Assembly (NCBI RefSeq): GCF_001894825.1
Contig: NZ_BCWY01000069.1
Location: 1-52,396, forward strand
Reading direction: 5' to 3'
Source: Rhodococcus jostii NBRC 16295
GTDB lineage: Bacteria; Actinomycetota; Actinomycetes; Mycobacteriales; Mycobacteriaceae
Length of the DNA stretch: 52,396 bases
Shown: positions 8,930-17,400 of the stretch, piece by piece
Position numbering within the stretch: the first letter of the stretch is position 1
Layout of the letters: each line of letters opens with the position of its first letter
Notes under the pieces: model-generated
Database searches by the model: none
What the model was told of the DNA's origin: nothing
The model's input: only the letters and a program-made list of their open reading frames with translations
Position numbers and translations under genes: made by a program

Positions 8930-10065
8930 CGAACTCTTTGCGAAGATCGGCGCTCACGGCAACCATGCTCGTCGCCGTCGTGGCCGCTGCGGCCGGATGC
9001 CGATTCGACGGAATCAATTCGATCGGGCTGCCCGGCAACGCGGTCGGAGGTGACGCACACGAGGTGACCGTCGAGCTCGCGGACATCCAGAATCTGGTCG
9101 GCAACTCACCGGTGAAGGCCGGCAACGTGATCGTGGGGAACATCAGCCACATCACGGGAGACAACTGGGGTGCCAAACTGACACTCGAGCTCGACCCGGA
9201 CGCAGAGATCCCCGCGAATGTCAGCGCCAAGCTCGCGCAAACCAGTGTGCTCGGCTCCCAGTACCTCGAGCTCACGGTGCCGCCCGGTGTCGACGCAGTC
9301 GGCCGACTCGCCGACGGTGACCTGATCCCCCTCGACCGCACCAGCCAGTATCCCTCGACCGAGGAGGTGCTCTCAGCGCTCGCTCCCGTCCTCAACGGCA
9401 GTGGGCTGCAGCAGATTCGCACCGTGACATCTGAGCTCAACCGCGTCCTGGGCGGCCGTGAGGAATCGCTGCGCAGCCTGTTCGGCAACCTCGAAGAGTT
9501 CGTCGGCGGTGTCGACCAACAGCGCGACGACATAGTTCGGGCAATCGACGGCCTCGATCGCCTCGGCGCGGAATTGGCCAGTCAGAATCAGACGATCGAC
9601 CGGGGGATCACGTCGATTCAGCCCGCCCTGCAGATCCTCGACGAACAGCAGAAGCAACTCACGACGATGCTGAACGATGTGGGACGGTTCGGCGAGGTCG
9701 CCACCGACGTGCTCGAGAGCAGCCGCGAGGACCTCGACGCGAATCTGAGGTCGCTCCAGCCGGTGCTGTCGCAGCTCGCCGCGGCCGGCGATCACCTCCC
9801 GGAAGCACTCAAGATCGCCGGAACTATTCCATTCCCTGTCACGACCACTCAGCGCGCCGTCAGGGGGGACTATATGAATCTGTTCCTCACCCTCGATGTC
9901 AGCGCCGAGACGATCGGCGGCAAGGTTCTCGGCAGCATTCCCCTCGACGAGTTGGCGGGACTGAACCCGGCCCGTCAAGCGGTGAACCCTCTGTTGGCAC
10001 CTACCGGTGCAACAACATCCGACGGGCCCGCAGCGTCCGCACCGCAGAACGGAGCACCGCGCTGA
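8926..10065 (+). CDS. mceE: Mce family lipoprotein MceE (LprK-like)
   Basis: 379-aa Mce subunit with a lipoprotein signal. Basic residues (LRRS) precede a hydrophobic stretch and an AAGC lipobox, with the lipidated Cys at residue 25. An MlaD domain lies at about 40-125 (KAGNVIVGNISHITGDNWG). A helical domain and a short Ala/Pro tail follow. In mycobacterial and rhodococcal mce operons the fifth Mce protein is typically the lipoprotein. It overlaps both neighbours. Confidence 0.94.
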   Translation: MTNSLRRSALTATMLVAVVAAAAGCRFDGINSIGLPGNAVGGDAHEVTVELADIQNLVGNSPVKAGNVIVGNISHITGDNWGAKLTLELDPDAEIPANVSAKLAQTSVLGSQYLELTVPPGVDAVGRLADGDLIPLDRTSQYPSTEEVLSALAPVLNGSGLQQIRTVTSELNRVLGGREESLRSLFGNLEEFVGGVDQQRDDIVRAIDGLDRLGAELASQNQTIDRGITSIQPALQILDEQQKQLTTMLNDVGRFGEVATDVLESSREDLDANLRSLQPVLSQLAAAGDHLPEALKIAGTIPFPVTTTQRAVRGDYMNLFLTLDVSAETIGGKVLGSIPLDELAGLNPARQAVNPLLAPTGATTSDGPAASAPQNGAPR

Positions 10066-11552
10066 TGAGAACAAAACTCGTTCGCTTCCAACTCATCGTC
10101 TTCACGGTCGTGGCGGTTCTCGCCGTCGGCAACGCCGCGGTGAACTACCTTGGCCTGAAGAGGGTCACCGGAATCGGGATGTACACGATCACAGCGGAGT
10201 TCGACCGTGCCGGAGGACTTTATGTGAACTCCTTGGTGACCTATCGAGGCGTCGACGTCGGCGTCGTGAAGTCGATCGACCTGGGTCCCGATCGGGCGGC
10301 CGCAGAATTGCAGCTCGATTCAGATTTCGCGATCCCGAGCAACAGCCAGGCATTCGTCCGCAGTGTCTCCGCCATCGGCGAGCAGTACCTGGACGTGGTG
10401 CCGGCGTCGTCCGAAGGCCCCTTCCTCACCGACGGTGATGTGATTTCGAAGGAGAACACCGAAATCCCGGTGCCCGCCTCCGAGGTCGTCGACAAGGTGA
10501 ACGTGCTTCTCTCCGAGCTGCCCAAGGACGATCTCCGAGTCACCGTCGACGAGGCCTACAGCGCCTTCAATGGGACGGGGCCGGCTCTATCGCGGCTCAT
10601 CGACTCCTCGCGTCCCCTGATCGAACTCGCGCAGGCGAAGATCGGTACTACGACGACCCTCCTCGATGACGCCGAACCCGTCCTCGACGCAGGTGTCGAC
10701 TCAGGTGCCGACATCGCGAGCTTCTCCCACGATCTGTCCTCGTTCTCCGAGCAGTTGGTGATGAGCGATGCCCAGGTCCGCGGCGTCCTCGACAACGGAT
10801 CACAGTTCTTCGATACCGTCAGCGGCACACTCGACGACGTACGCCCCACCGTTCCGCTGCTGCTGGCAAACCTGCAGACGGTCGGCGAGGTCGCCCGAGT
10901 GAACATCCCTGGGATTGAGCAGATCCTGGTGATCTACCCGGCGGTGTCCGCCTCGATCAACTACATGCATCGCGGAGTTCAGGGCGAAGATCGGGTCTAC
11001 GGTCAGGGCGCCCTCGACGTCAAACTCGGCAACTCCGCGAACCCGCTCCCCTGCACCGAGGGCTACCAGGAAACGCAACGACGCGACCCCAGCGATCTCA
11101 GCACCGCCCCGGCACCGGAGAATTCCTACTGCAAGCTGCCGCAGGCCGACCCCCGGGTCGCGCGAGGGGCGCGGAACGTCCCCTGCGCAACGAATCCCGC
11201 GGTGCGAACCGCGGAAATCGCGAACTGCCCCGGGGGTCTGCCGTCCACCTGGCCGGAAATGCTGGCCCGGCCCGGCCAACCGTACGTCCCGCCGTCGACG
11301 GACACCGGCGCACCGAACACGGGCCCGATCTCGACCCCGCCGACCCCTGACACCATCCCCCCCGGGACCGCCACGCCGGCCTCGTGGACGACCCCGCAAG
11401 GCTTCACCGACAGCGACGGCTCCCTCAGCGTCCCCTATGACCCGGTCACCGGAAACTTCCGGGCACCGAACGGCGATCTCTACTCGCTCGCCAGCGTTTC
11501 TGCACCACACTCGAAGGAGGAATCAACATGGCAGGCACTTCTGCTCCGGTAG
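10065..11552 (+). CDS. mceF: Mce family protein MceF with long Pro-rich tail
   Basis: 495-aa last Mce subunit. The N-terminal anchor is at about residues 8-26 (LIVFTVVAVLAVGNAAVNYLG). The MlaD domain spans about 35-115 (YVNSLVTYRGVDVGVV). A helical domain runs to about 300. A large Thr/Pro-rich extracytoplasmic tail (about 390-465) then ends in a YSLASV-containing segment. Its 3' end overlaps the next gene by 25 bp. The long low-complexity tail is typical of MceF. Confidence 0.93.
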   Translation: MRTKLVRFQLIVFTVVAVLAVGNAAVNYLGLKRVTGIGMYTITAEFDRAGGLYVNSLVTYRGVDVGVVKSIDLGPDRAAAELQLDSDFAIPSNSQAFVRSVSAIGEQYLDVVPASSEGPFLTDGDVISKENTEIPVPASEVVDKVNVLLSELPKDDLRVTVDEAYSAFNGTGPALSRLIDSSRPLIELAQAKIGTTTTLLDDAEPVLDAGVDSGADIASFSHDLSSFSEQLVMSDAQVRGVLDNGSQFFDTVSGTLDDVRPTVPLLLANLQTVGEVARVNIPGIEQILVIYPAVSASINYMHRGVQGEDRVYGQGALDVKLGNSANPLPCTEGYQETQRRDPSDLSTAPAPENSYCKLPQADPRVARGARNVPCATNPAVRTAEIANCPGGLPSTWPEMLARPGQPYVPPSTDTGAPNTGPISTPPTPDTIPPGTATPASWTTPQGFTDSDGSLSVPYDPVTGNFRAPNGDLYSLASVSAPHSKEESTWQALLLR

Positions 11553-12124
11553 AGGTCGAGACCAACCTCGACCACACCGACGTTGACCACGACACGGACG
11601 ACGTCCCGGCGACGACACACGACTCCGAGGAGCGGGTACCGACGCGCAGATTCCTCATCGGACTGGCCGCAACGCTGGTGATCGCGATCGCCGCCGCGGT
11701 CGGCGGCGGCATCTCGTGGACGAACCTCCGCGCCGAACAAGCCGCACAGTCCCGAGATGAACAGGTTCTCGAAACGGCGCGGCAGGTGGTGGTCAACCTT
11801 GTGACGCTGCGACATCAAAGCGTGGACGAAGACATCCAGCGCGTCGCGGACGGCACCACCGGACCTTTCCGGGACCAGTTCACCAGCGCATCGGGAAGTT
11901 TCGGTGACGTGTTGAACCAGGGCCAAGTCGAGTCGACCGGCGAAGTGAAGGAAGCCGGGCTCGTCGAGGCCGACGACGACCATGCCGTGGTCCTCGCTGC
12001 CGTGACCTCCACGGTGAAGAACACCGAAGCACCCGACGGCGAGATCCGCGTCTACCGAATGAAGGTCTCCCTCGATTCGGTGGACGGCAACTGGCTGGTC
12101 TCAGATGTGGAGTTCGTAGCATGA
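11528..12124 (+). CDS. Mce-associated membrane protein (Mas/Mam type), first
   Basis: 198-aa single-pass protein. It has an acidic Asp/His-rich cytoplasmic N-terminus (about 1-38), a transmembrane helix at about 43-63, and a periplasmic domain of about 130 residues of the Mce-associated fold. ATG 11528 is preceded by GGAGG (AAGGAGGAATCAAC). Its start lies inside the mceF 3' end and its stop overlaps the next gene by 4 bp. Related proteins (MasA, OmamA-like) stabilise Mce complexes. Confidence 0.88.
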   Translation: MAGTSAPVEVETNLDHTDVDHDTDDVPATTHDSEERVPTRRFLIGLAATLVIAIAAAVGGGISWTNLRAEQAAQSRDEQVLETARQVVVNLVTLRHQSVDEDIQRVADGTTGPFRDQFTSASGSFGDVLNQGQVESTGEVKEAGLVEADDDHAVVLAAVTSTVKNTEAPDGEIRVYRMKVSLDSVDGNWLVSDVEFVA

Positions 12125-12651
12125 GAAACACACTCGCCCGAATCCCCGAGGCAGTCGAATCCTGGACCTTCGCACGCCGGCGGGCCACCCGTTACCTCGC
12201 AGTCCTTCTCGCCGGCGGACTCGTCGCGGTCGCCGTCGCCACCGCTCTCCAGGTACACGATCACCGCCAGGTGAACACCGCGGAGGCCCAGGCGCGCGAA
12301 CGCGGAACGCAGCTGATCGCGGACGTGCTGTCGTACGACTTCAACACCGTCGACGCGCACTTCGCCGACGTGCTTCCCAATCTCGGTGGCGATCTCCGCG
12401 ACCAGTTCGACAGTGTCGGCAAAGAAGTCATCATCCCCTCGGCAAAAGAACGCCAAGTCGTCACCTCGGCGACCGTCGTCGAATCGTCCGTCGTCTCCGC
12501 GTCCGAGGACGCAGTGACGCTGCTGTTCTTCGTCAACCAGTCGACCACCAGCACCGACAGCGCCGCACCGAAGTTGGACGGAAGTCGCGTCCGGGTCGGC
12601 ATGACCGAGCAGGAGGGAACGTGGGTCATGACGGAAATGACCCCGGTCTGA
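12121..12651 (+). CDS. Mce-associated membrane protein (Mas/Mam type), second
   Basis: 176-aa paralogue of the previous gene. It has a short basic N-terminus (FARRRATR), a transmembrane helix at about 23-44 and a periplasmic domain ending MTEQEGTWVMTEMTPV. It overlaps the upstream gene by ATGA. Two consecutive mas genes after mceF match the known rhodococcal mce layout. Confidence 0.88.
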   Translation: MRNTLARIPEAVESWTFARRRATRYLAVLLAGGLVAVAVATALQVHDHRQVNTAEAQARERGTQLIADVLSYDFNTVDAHFADVLPNLGGDLRDQFDSVGKEVIIPSAKERQVVTSATVVESSVVSASEDAVTLLFFVNQSTTSTDSAAPKLDGSRVRVGMTEQEGTWVMTEMTPV

Positions 12652-12707
12652 CCGCATCCCCGGAACACGGGGATCAGTCGCTTTTTTCGCAATCGTAGGA
12701 GGTAGTC

Positions 12708-13748
12708 GTGGGAGTCGAGGTATCCGTCGAGGGACTGACCAAGTCGTTCGGCTCGCAAAGGATCTGGCAGGACGTCACATTGACCCTTCCGACAGGTGAG
12801 GTCAGCGCGTTGCTGGGCCCGTCGGGAACCGGTAAGTCGGTGTTCCTGAAATCGCTGATCGGTCTGCTCCGCCCGGAACAGGGCTCCATCGTGATCGACG
12901 GCACCAACATTCTCGAGTGCTCCAGCAAAGAGCTCTACGAGATCCGCAAGCTGTTCGGGGTGCTGTTCCAGGACGGTGCACTGTTCGGGTCGATGAACCT
13001 CTACGACAACGTCGCGTTCCCACTACGCGAACACACCAAGAAGTCCGAATCCGAAGTCCGCAAGGTCGTCATGGAGAAGATGGAACTCGTCGGCCTCCTC
13101 GGCGCCGAGGACAAACTGCCCGGCGAGATCTCCGGCGGTATGCGCAAACGCGCCGGCCTGGCCCGCGCCCTGGTGCTGGACCCGCAGATCATCCTCGTCG
13201 ACGAGCCGGACTCCGGTCTGGACCCGGTGCGCACCACCTACATCTCGCAGACGTTGATCGACATCAACGCCGAGATCGACGCGACGATCCTGATCGTCTC
13301 CCACAACATCAACCTCGCCCGCACCGTGCCCGACAACATCGGCATGCTCTTCCGCCGAGAACTGGTGATGTTCGGACCCCGCGAGGTCCTGCTCACCAGC
13401 GACCAACCGGTCGTCAAACAGTTCCTCAACGGCACCATGATCGGCCCGATCGGCATGTCCGAGGAAAAAGACGAAGCCACCATGGCCGCCGAACAGGCCA
13501 TGGTCGACGCCGGGCACCACGCCGGTGGTGTCGACGACGTCGAGGGCATCGTCCCGCAAATGAAAGCCACCCCCGGAATGCCGTTCCGGCAGGCCGTCGC
13601 CCGCCGCCAAGAACGCGTCCGCGACATCATGCACACCCTCCCCGAGAACGCCCAGATCGCCATCCAAGAAAGCTTCGAGGAGGGCTTCGGCTCGTACGAC
13701 GACACCGAAGAGTTTCGCGTCTACGAGGAACCCCTCGAATCCGTGTAA
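12708..13748 (+). CDS. mceG: ABC transporter ATPase energising the Mce system (MceG/Mkl type)
   Basis: 346-aa ATPase. Walker A is GPSGTGKS at 37-44, the Q-loop Gln88, the ABC signature SGGM at 142-145, and Walker B IILVDE at 161-166 with catalytic Glu166. A C-terminal extension of about 100 residues past the D-loop/H-loop, absent from generic ABC ATPases, is typical of MceG/Mkl. The start is GTG 12708 after AGGAGG. The two-YrbE heterodimer and this ATPase would form the ABC core. In mycobacteria mceG is unlinked to mce operons, so linkage here is notable. From about 13000 the sequence is richer in C-ending codons than the mce genes. Confidence 0.93.
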   Translation: MGVEVSVEGLTKSFGSQRIWQDVTLTLPTGEVSALLGPSGTGKSVFLKSLIGLLRPEQGSIVIDGTNILECSSKELYEIRKLFGVLFQDGALFGSMNLYDNVAFPLREHTKKSESEVRKVVMEKMELVGLLGAEDKLPGEISGGMRKRAGLARALVLDPQIILVDEPDSGLDPVRTTYISQTLIDINAEIDATILIVSHNINLARTVPDNIGMLFRRELVMFGPREVLLTSDQPVVKQFLNGTMIGPIGMSEEKDEATMAAEQAMVDAGHHAGGVDDVEGIVPQMKATPGMPFRQAVARRQERVRDIMHTLPENAQIAIQESFEEGFGSYDDTEEFRVYEEPLESV

Positions 13749-13807
13749 TCCACCGTTCGAGTTCACGACTCAGCAAGACCCAATCCAGATCGACGAGAGG
13801 AACCGTC

Positions 13808-15253
13808 ATGACGACGAACAACAACGCCTTCTTCATCGGAGGCGAATGGCATCCGCCCACCTCGAGTGGCGTGATCACGGTGGTATCACCCAACGACGAA
13901 CAGGTGGTGGGCCACGCCCCCGACGGCGCCGAACCGGACATGGACGCCGCCGTCGACGCGGCGCGCCGGGCATTCGACGATCCGACCGGTTGGTCGCAGT
14001 GGGAGCCGGCACGGCGAGCGCAGGCACTGGGGCGCCTCGCCGATGCGCTCGACAAACGCGCACCCGAGATGGTCCAGGCGGTGAGTTCTCAGAACGGGAT
14101 GCCCGTCGCCGTCGCGGAGAAGTTGGAAGCGGTCTTTCCGCAGATTCTGCTCCGCTACTACGCCGGCCTGATCGAGAACGACAGCTTCGAGGAGACCCGC
14201 CCGGGTCTGCTCGGCGGATCGACTCTCGTGACCAAGACCCCGATCGGCGTCGTCGGGGCGATCGTCCCGTGGAACTTCCCACAGGCGCTCGCCGCATTCA
14301 AATACGCTCCTGCTCTCGCTGCCGGGTGCACGATCGTCATCAAACCGTCCCCCGAAACGGTCCTCGACAGCTACGTTCTCGCGGAAGCGATCGAAGAGGC
14401 GGACCTGCCGGCGGGCGTGATCAACATCGTGCCCGGTGGCCGCGAACTGGGCGCGTACCTGGTCTCGCACCCCGGCATCGACAAGGTGGCATTCACCGGG
14501 TCGTCGGCTGCGGGCCGCAACATCGCCGAGGCCTGCGGTCGACTGCTCCGGCCGGTCACGCTGGAACTGGGTGGAAAGTCGGCGGCGATCATCCTCGACG
14601 ACGCGAATCTGGATCTCGCCACGGTCGGTGAGCAGCTTTTCGGCGCGACCATGTTGAACAACGGGCAGGTCTGCTACCTCGGCACCCGCATCCTGGCACC
14701 GCAGTCGCGCTACCAGGAAGTGGTCGACACGTTCAGCGCTCTCGCCGGGTCGCTGACCGTAGGAAGTTCCCTCGACCCCGCCACGATGATCGGACCGATG
14801 GCGAGCGCCCGGCAGCGCGACCGGGTGGAGTCCTACATCGCGAAGGGCAAGGGCGACGGCGCCCGCATCACGGTCGGTGGTGGGCGCCCTGCCGACCTCG
14901 ACAAGGGATGGTTCGTCGAACCGACCATCTTCGCGGACGTCGACAACAACTACACCATCGCCCAGGAGGAGATCTTCGGCCCGGTTCTCTCGATCATTTC
15001 GTACCGTGACGACGAGGATGCCGTCCGCATCGCGAACGACAGCGACTTCGGCCTCGGTGGCACCGTCTTCACTGCCGATCACGACCACGGGGTCGCCGTC
15101 GCCCGGCGCATCCAGACGGGAACGATCGGCATCAACGGCTACCTTCCCGACCCGACGGCGCCCTTCGGTGGCGTCAAGGCCAGCGGCCTCGGCCGCGAAC
15201 TGGGCCCGGAAGCCCTGTCGGCCTACCTCGTGCCGAAGTCGATCTACCTGTAA
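13808..15253 (+). CDS. NAD(P)-dependent aldehyde dehydrogenase
   Basis: 481-aa ALDH-superfamily enzyme that would oxidise an aldehyde to an acid. It has the general base Glu253 (LELGGKS), catalytic Cys289 (NNGQVC), the cofactor segment GAIVPWNFP and FTGSSAAG near residue 230. GAGAGGA sits 6 nt before ATG 13808. It begins 59 bp after the Mce ATPase and is probably in the same transcript. It may act on the product of the alcohol dehydrogenase at 1678. The substrate is not deducible from sequence alone. Confidence 0.95.
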   Translation: MTTNNNAFFIGGEWHPPTSSGVITVVSPNDEQVVGHAPDGAEPDMDAAVDAARRAFDDPTGWSQWEPARRAQALGRLADALDKRAPEMVQAVSSQNGMPVAVAEKLEAVFPQILLRYYAGLIENDSFEETRPGLLGGSTLVTKTPIGVVGAIVPWNFPQALAAFKYAPALAAGCTIVIKPSPETVLDSYVLAEAIEEADLPAGVINIVPGGRELGAYLVSHPGIDKVAFTGSSAAGRNIAEACGRLLRPVTLELGGKSAAIILDDANLDLATVGEQLFGATMLNNGQVCYLGTRILAPQSRYQEVVDTFSALAGSLTVGSSLDPATMIGPMASARQRDRVESYIAKGKGDGARITVGGGRPADLDKGWFVEPTIFADVDNNYTIAQEEIFGPVLSIISYRDDEDAVRIANDSDFGLGGTVFTADHDHGVAVARRIQTGTIGINGYLPDPTAPFGGVKASGLGRELGPEALSAYLVPKSIYL

Positions 15254-15383
15254 GGGTGTGATGCGAGTGCGGCGCTCGGGGCCGCACCCGCACCTGATAA
15301 CGCCATTCATCCCGACGGGGTATTTCCCTCAACCCGAAGGATGAGAAGGCGTCCGATTCATACCACTTATCCCCCTTGGTCGG

Positions 15384-15399
15384 TATTATGGTTTGACCA
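15384..15399 (+). promoter_or_regulatory. Promoter with FadR/GntR-like operator upstream of the acyl-CoA ligase
   Basis: TATTAT at 15384-15389 looks like a -10 box. Directly overlapping its end is TGGTTTGACCA (15389-15399), which fits the TNGTNNNACNA form bound by FadR-type GntR regulators. An outer repeat, TTGGTC (15376-15381) and GACCAA (15395-15400), strengthens the symmetry. No GntR gene is present in the window. Placement over the -10 would suit repression. Confidence 0.45.
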
Positions 15400-15453
15400 A
15401 ACACTTTGGCCTTATCCTGTCGAGGAGAGGCACCTGAAAGCAAGGATCCGCAC

Positions 15454-17121
15454 ATGGATGTCATGGAACACGCGGGAGCCATTCTCCCCGAGGACCGCTA
15501 CAGTGCGAGCACCCTCGAGGCGTTCCGATCGAACGGGTATTGGCGCGACGAGAGCCTGGCCGAACATGTGGATCGATGGGCGACGATCGACCCGGACTTC
15601 GTCGCTGTCACCGACGGCTACGGAGCGCTCACCCGCGGTGAGCTTCGGGCGCAGGCATACCGTCTCGCGGCCTCATTGAAAAAGCTGGGAATCGAGCAGG
15701 GTGACCGCGTCCAGGTGCAGTTGCCGAACTGGAACGAATTCGTCGTCATCTATGTGGCGCTCGCCAGGATCGGCGCCGTACTCGTGCCGACGATGCCGGT
15801 GTATCGGCACGACGAGGTGCGGTACGTTCTGGAGCACTCGGGCGCCAAGATCTCTTTCGTCACAGAGGAATTCCGAAAGTTCCGCTACACCGACATGCTG
15901 ACCGAGGTCCGCGCGGAGGTTCCCGGGCTCGCGCACGTCGTCGTCGTGCGCGGAAAAGCGGGGGTCGATGAGATCGCGTTCGATTCACTGATCGCCGGCG
16001 ACGACGTCCCCGGTGACGAAGAACTCGGGCCACCGCCGTCTGCCGATGCGGCCCACGCCATCATCTACACCTCAGGAACGGAGTCTCGACCGAAGGGCTG
16101 TCAGCACACCTTCAACACGCTCTCCTTCACCGCCTACGGACTGGGTGGGCAGGTGATGGGCCTGAATCCGGACGACGTCATGTTCATGCCCTCACCCGTC
16201 ACGCACGCGACCGGACTCGCTGTGGGCGTTGCGACACCGCTGATCCTCGGCAGCGGAATCCATCTCCTCGACGTGTGGGAGCCGAGCGAGGGCCTCCGGC
16301 GTATCGCGGAATTCAAGACGACGGTGAGCATGGCCGCGACGCCATTCCTCCAGATGGCACTCGGGGCCATCGATGCCGGCACCGACCACGACGTCAGCTC
16401 GATGCGACTCTGGGTCAGTGCCGGCGCACCCATTCCGGAAGCACTACTGCGGGCGTGGAAGAAGGCACTCCCCCAATGCGTCCTTCTCCCCGTATACGGC
16501 AGCAGCGAGGGATTGCTGGTGACCGCGGTGCGCTCGGACGACCCCATCGAGAAGGTACTTTCCTCCGACGGACGGGCCTTCGACGGGGTCCATCTCGAGA
16601 TCCGCGACGAGGAAGGCACCGCCGCGACGACCGGCGAGGAAGGCCAGATCTTCTACGGAGGGCCGGGAATCTTCCTCGGCTACTGGCGCGATCCCGCGCG
16701 TACGGCTGCATCGGTCGACGATCGAGGCTTCCTCTCCTCGGGCGATCTGGGGCGCGTCGACTCAGAGGGGTATCTGCGGGTCACAGGACGGATCAAAGAC
16801 CTGATCATCCGCGGCGGCATGAACATCTCAGCGCGTGAGGTGGAAGAACACCTCCTGGCGCATCCAGCGATAGCCGGCGCGGCCGCGGTATCCATGCCGG
16901 ATCCCCGCCTAGGCGAGAAGGTGTGCGCCTTCATCGTTGTGAACGGTCCGGCGCCGACGTTGGACGAGCTCGCAGACTTCCTCCGGAACGAGCGGAAGGC
17001 CATGATGCAGAAGATTCCCGAGAAGGTGGTCGTCGTCGATCAGCTTCCCACCACCGCCACCGGAAAAATCCAGAAGTTCTTGCTCCGCCAGGAGGCCGCC
17101 GAACTCGCCGGAAAAGAGTAG
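15454..17121 (+). CDS. AMP-forming acyl-CoA ligase (cyclohexanecarboxylate-CoA ligase-like)
   Basis: 555-aa member of the ANL superfamily that would activate a carboxylic acid to its CoA thioester with ATP. The P-loop YTSGTESRPKG begins at about residue 205, YGSSEG is the A5 motif, SSGDLG the hinge-proximal A7/A8 region, and GKIQK contains the catalytic Lys538. Length and style resemble the alicyclic acid ligase AliA, but long-chain or aromatic acids cannot be excluded. ATG 15454 has AAGGA 7 nt upstream. It is monocistronic, followed by a hairpin and a ferredoxin relic. Confidence 0.9.
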   Translation: MDVMEHAGAILPEDRYSASTLEAFRSNGYWRDESLAEHVDRWATIDPDFVAVTDGYGALTRGELRAQAYRLAASLKKLGIEQGDRVQVQLPNWNEFVVIYVALARIGAVLVPTMPVYRHDEVRYVLEHSGAKISFVTEEFRKFRYTDMLTEVRAEVPGLAHVVVVRGKAGVDEIAFDSLIAGDDVPGDEELGPPPSADAAHAIIYTSGTESRPKGCQHTFNTLSFTAYGLGGQVMGLNPDDVMFMPSPVTHATGLAVGVATPLILGSGIHLLDVWEPSEGLRRIAEFKTTVSMAATPFLQMALGAIDAGTDHDVSSMRLWVSAGAPIPEALLRAWKKALPQCVLLPVYGSSEGLLVTAVRSDDPIEKVLSSDGRAFDGVHLEIRDEEGTAATTGEEGQIFYGGPGIFLGYWRDPARTAASVDDRGFLSSGDLGRVDSEGYLRVTGRIKDLIIRGGMNISAREVEEHLLAHPAIAGAAAVSMPDPRLGEKVCAFIVVNGPAPTLDELADFLRNERKAMMQKIPEKVVVVDQLPTTATGKIQKFLLRQEAAELAGKE

Positions 17122-17150
17122 GACCACCCGGACCTGCCGAGTGCCCGCGA

Positions 17151-17187
17151 AACAGGGGCTGCGCAACGATATTGCGCAGCTCCTGTT
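17151..17187 (+). terminator. Long hairpin after the acyl-CoA ligase
   Basis: A 16-bp stem (17151-17166 with 17172-17187) with one G-U pair and a 5-base loop CGATA. The inner arms are GCTGCGCAA and TTGCGCAGC. It lies 29 bp past the ligase stop, with no U-run, as is common for actinobacterial terminators. It also abuts the point where the ferredoxin relic begins, so it may instead mark a rearrangement junction. Confidence 0.6.
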
Positions 17188-17189
17188 CC

Positions 17190-17400
17190 TGTTCGGTGCC
17201 GGCCGAATGCGGGGGAAAGTTGCTCGTGCGCAACGTGTCACGTCCTCCTCGACGAGGACTCCACGGAGCTGTTCGACGAGGAGCGTGACCCACTCGAATA
17301 CCTCGAAGGGGTACAACCACACTCACGCCTGGCGTGCCAGTTGATCGTCAACGGCCGGTGCGACGGTGTCCGGGTCGTCGTACCGGACACCAGTGGTTGA
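17190..17400 (+). pseudogene. Truncated, frameshifted adrenodoxin-type [2Fe-2S] ferredoxin relic
   Basis: From about 17196 one frame reads VPAECGG; after 17221 the next frame reads CSCATCHVLLDE and continues to a TGA at 17398-17400. Joining them by removing one A in the AAA at 17116+100 (17116-17118 region read as 17216-17218) restores ECGGSCSCATCHV, the cluster-binding motif of CYP-type ferredoxins such as rhodocoxin. The post-shift part has 59 residues. It includes the C-x2-C pair, a DPLEYLEG segment, SRLACQL with the fourth Cys, and a VRVVVPD ending, all as in the family. The N-terminal half (about 40 residues) is absent. It is probably the decayed partner of a lost P450. Not translatable as a full ferredoxin. 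Confidence 0.8.

Noticed and set aside
2836..13748. Assignment as a steroid mce4 operon
   Set aside because: Gene order fits, but no steroid ring-degradation genes or KstR-type palindromes were seen, and such operon order is common to several Mce groups.
12917..13807. Long open frame upstream of the aldehyde dehydrogenase in its reading frame
   Set aside because: It lies over the Mce ATPase in another frame, is Arg/His-rich and has no RBS. The ALDH domain begins at 13808.
13886..15310. 474-codon minus-strand open frame
   Set aside because: Antisense to the aldehyde dehydrogenase, with no recognisable domain.
17141..17344. 67-codon plus-strand frame after the acyl-CoA ligase
   Set aside because: It is not the ferredoxin frame and has no RBS or family pattern. 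The ferredoxin relic explains the coding-like signal.
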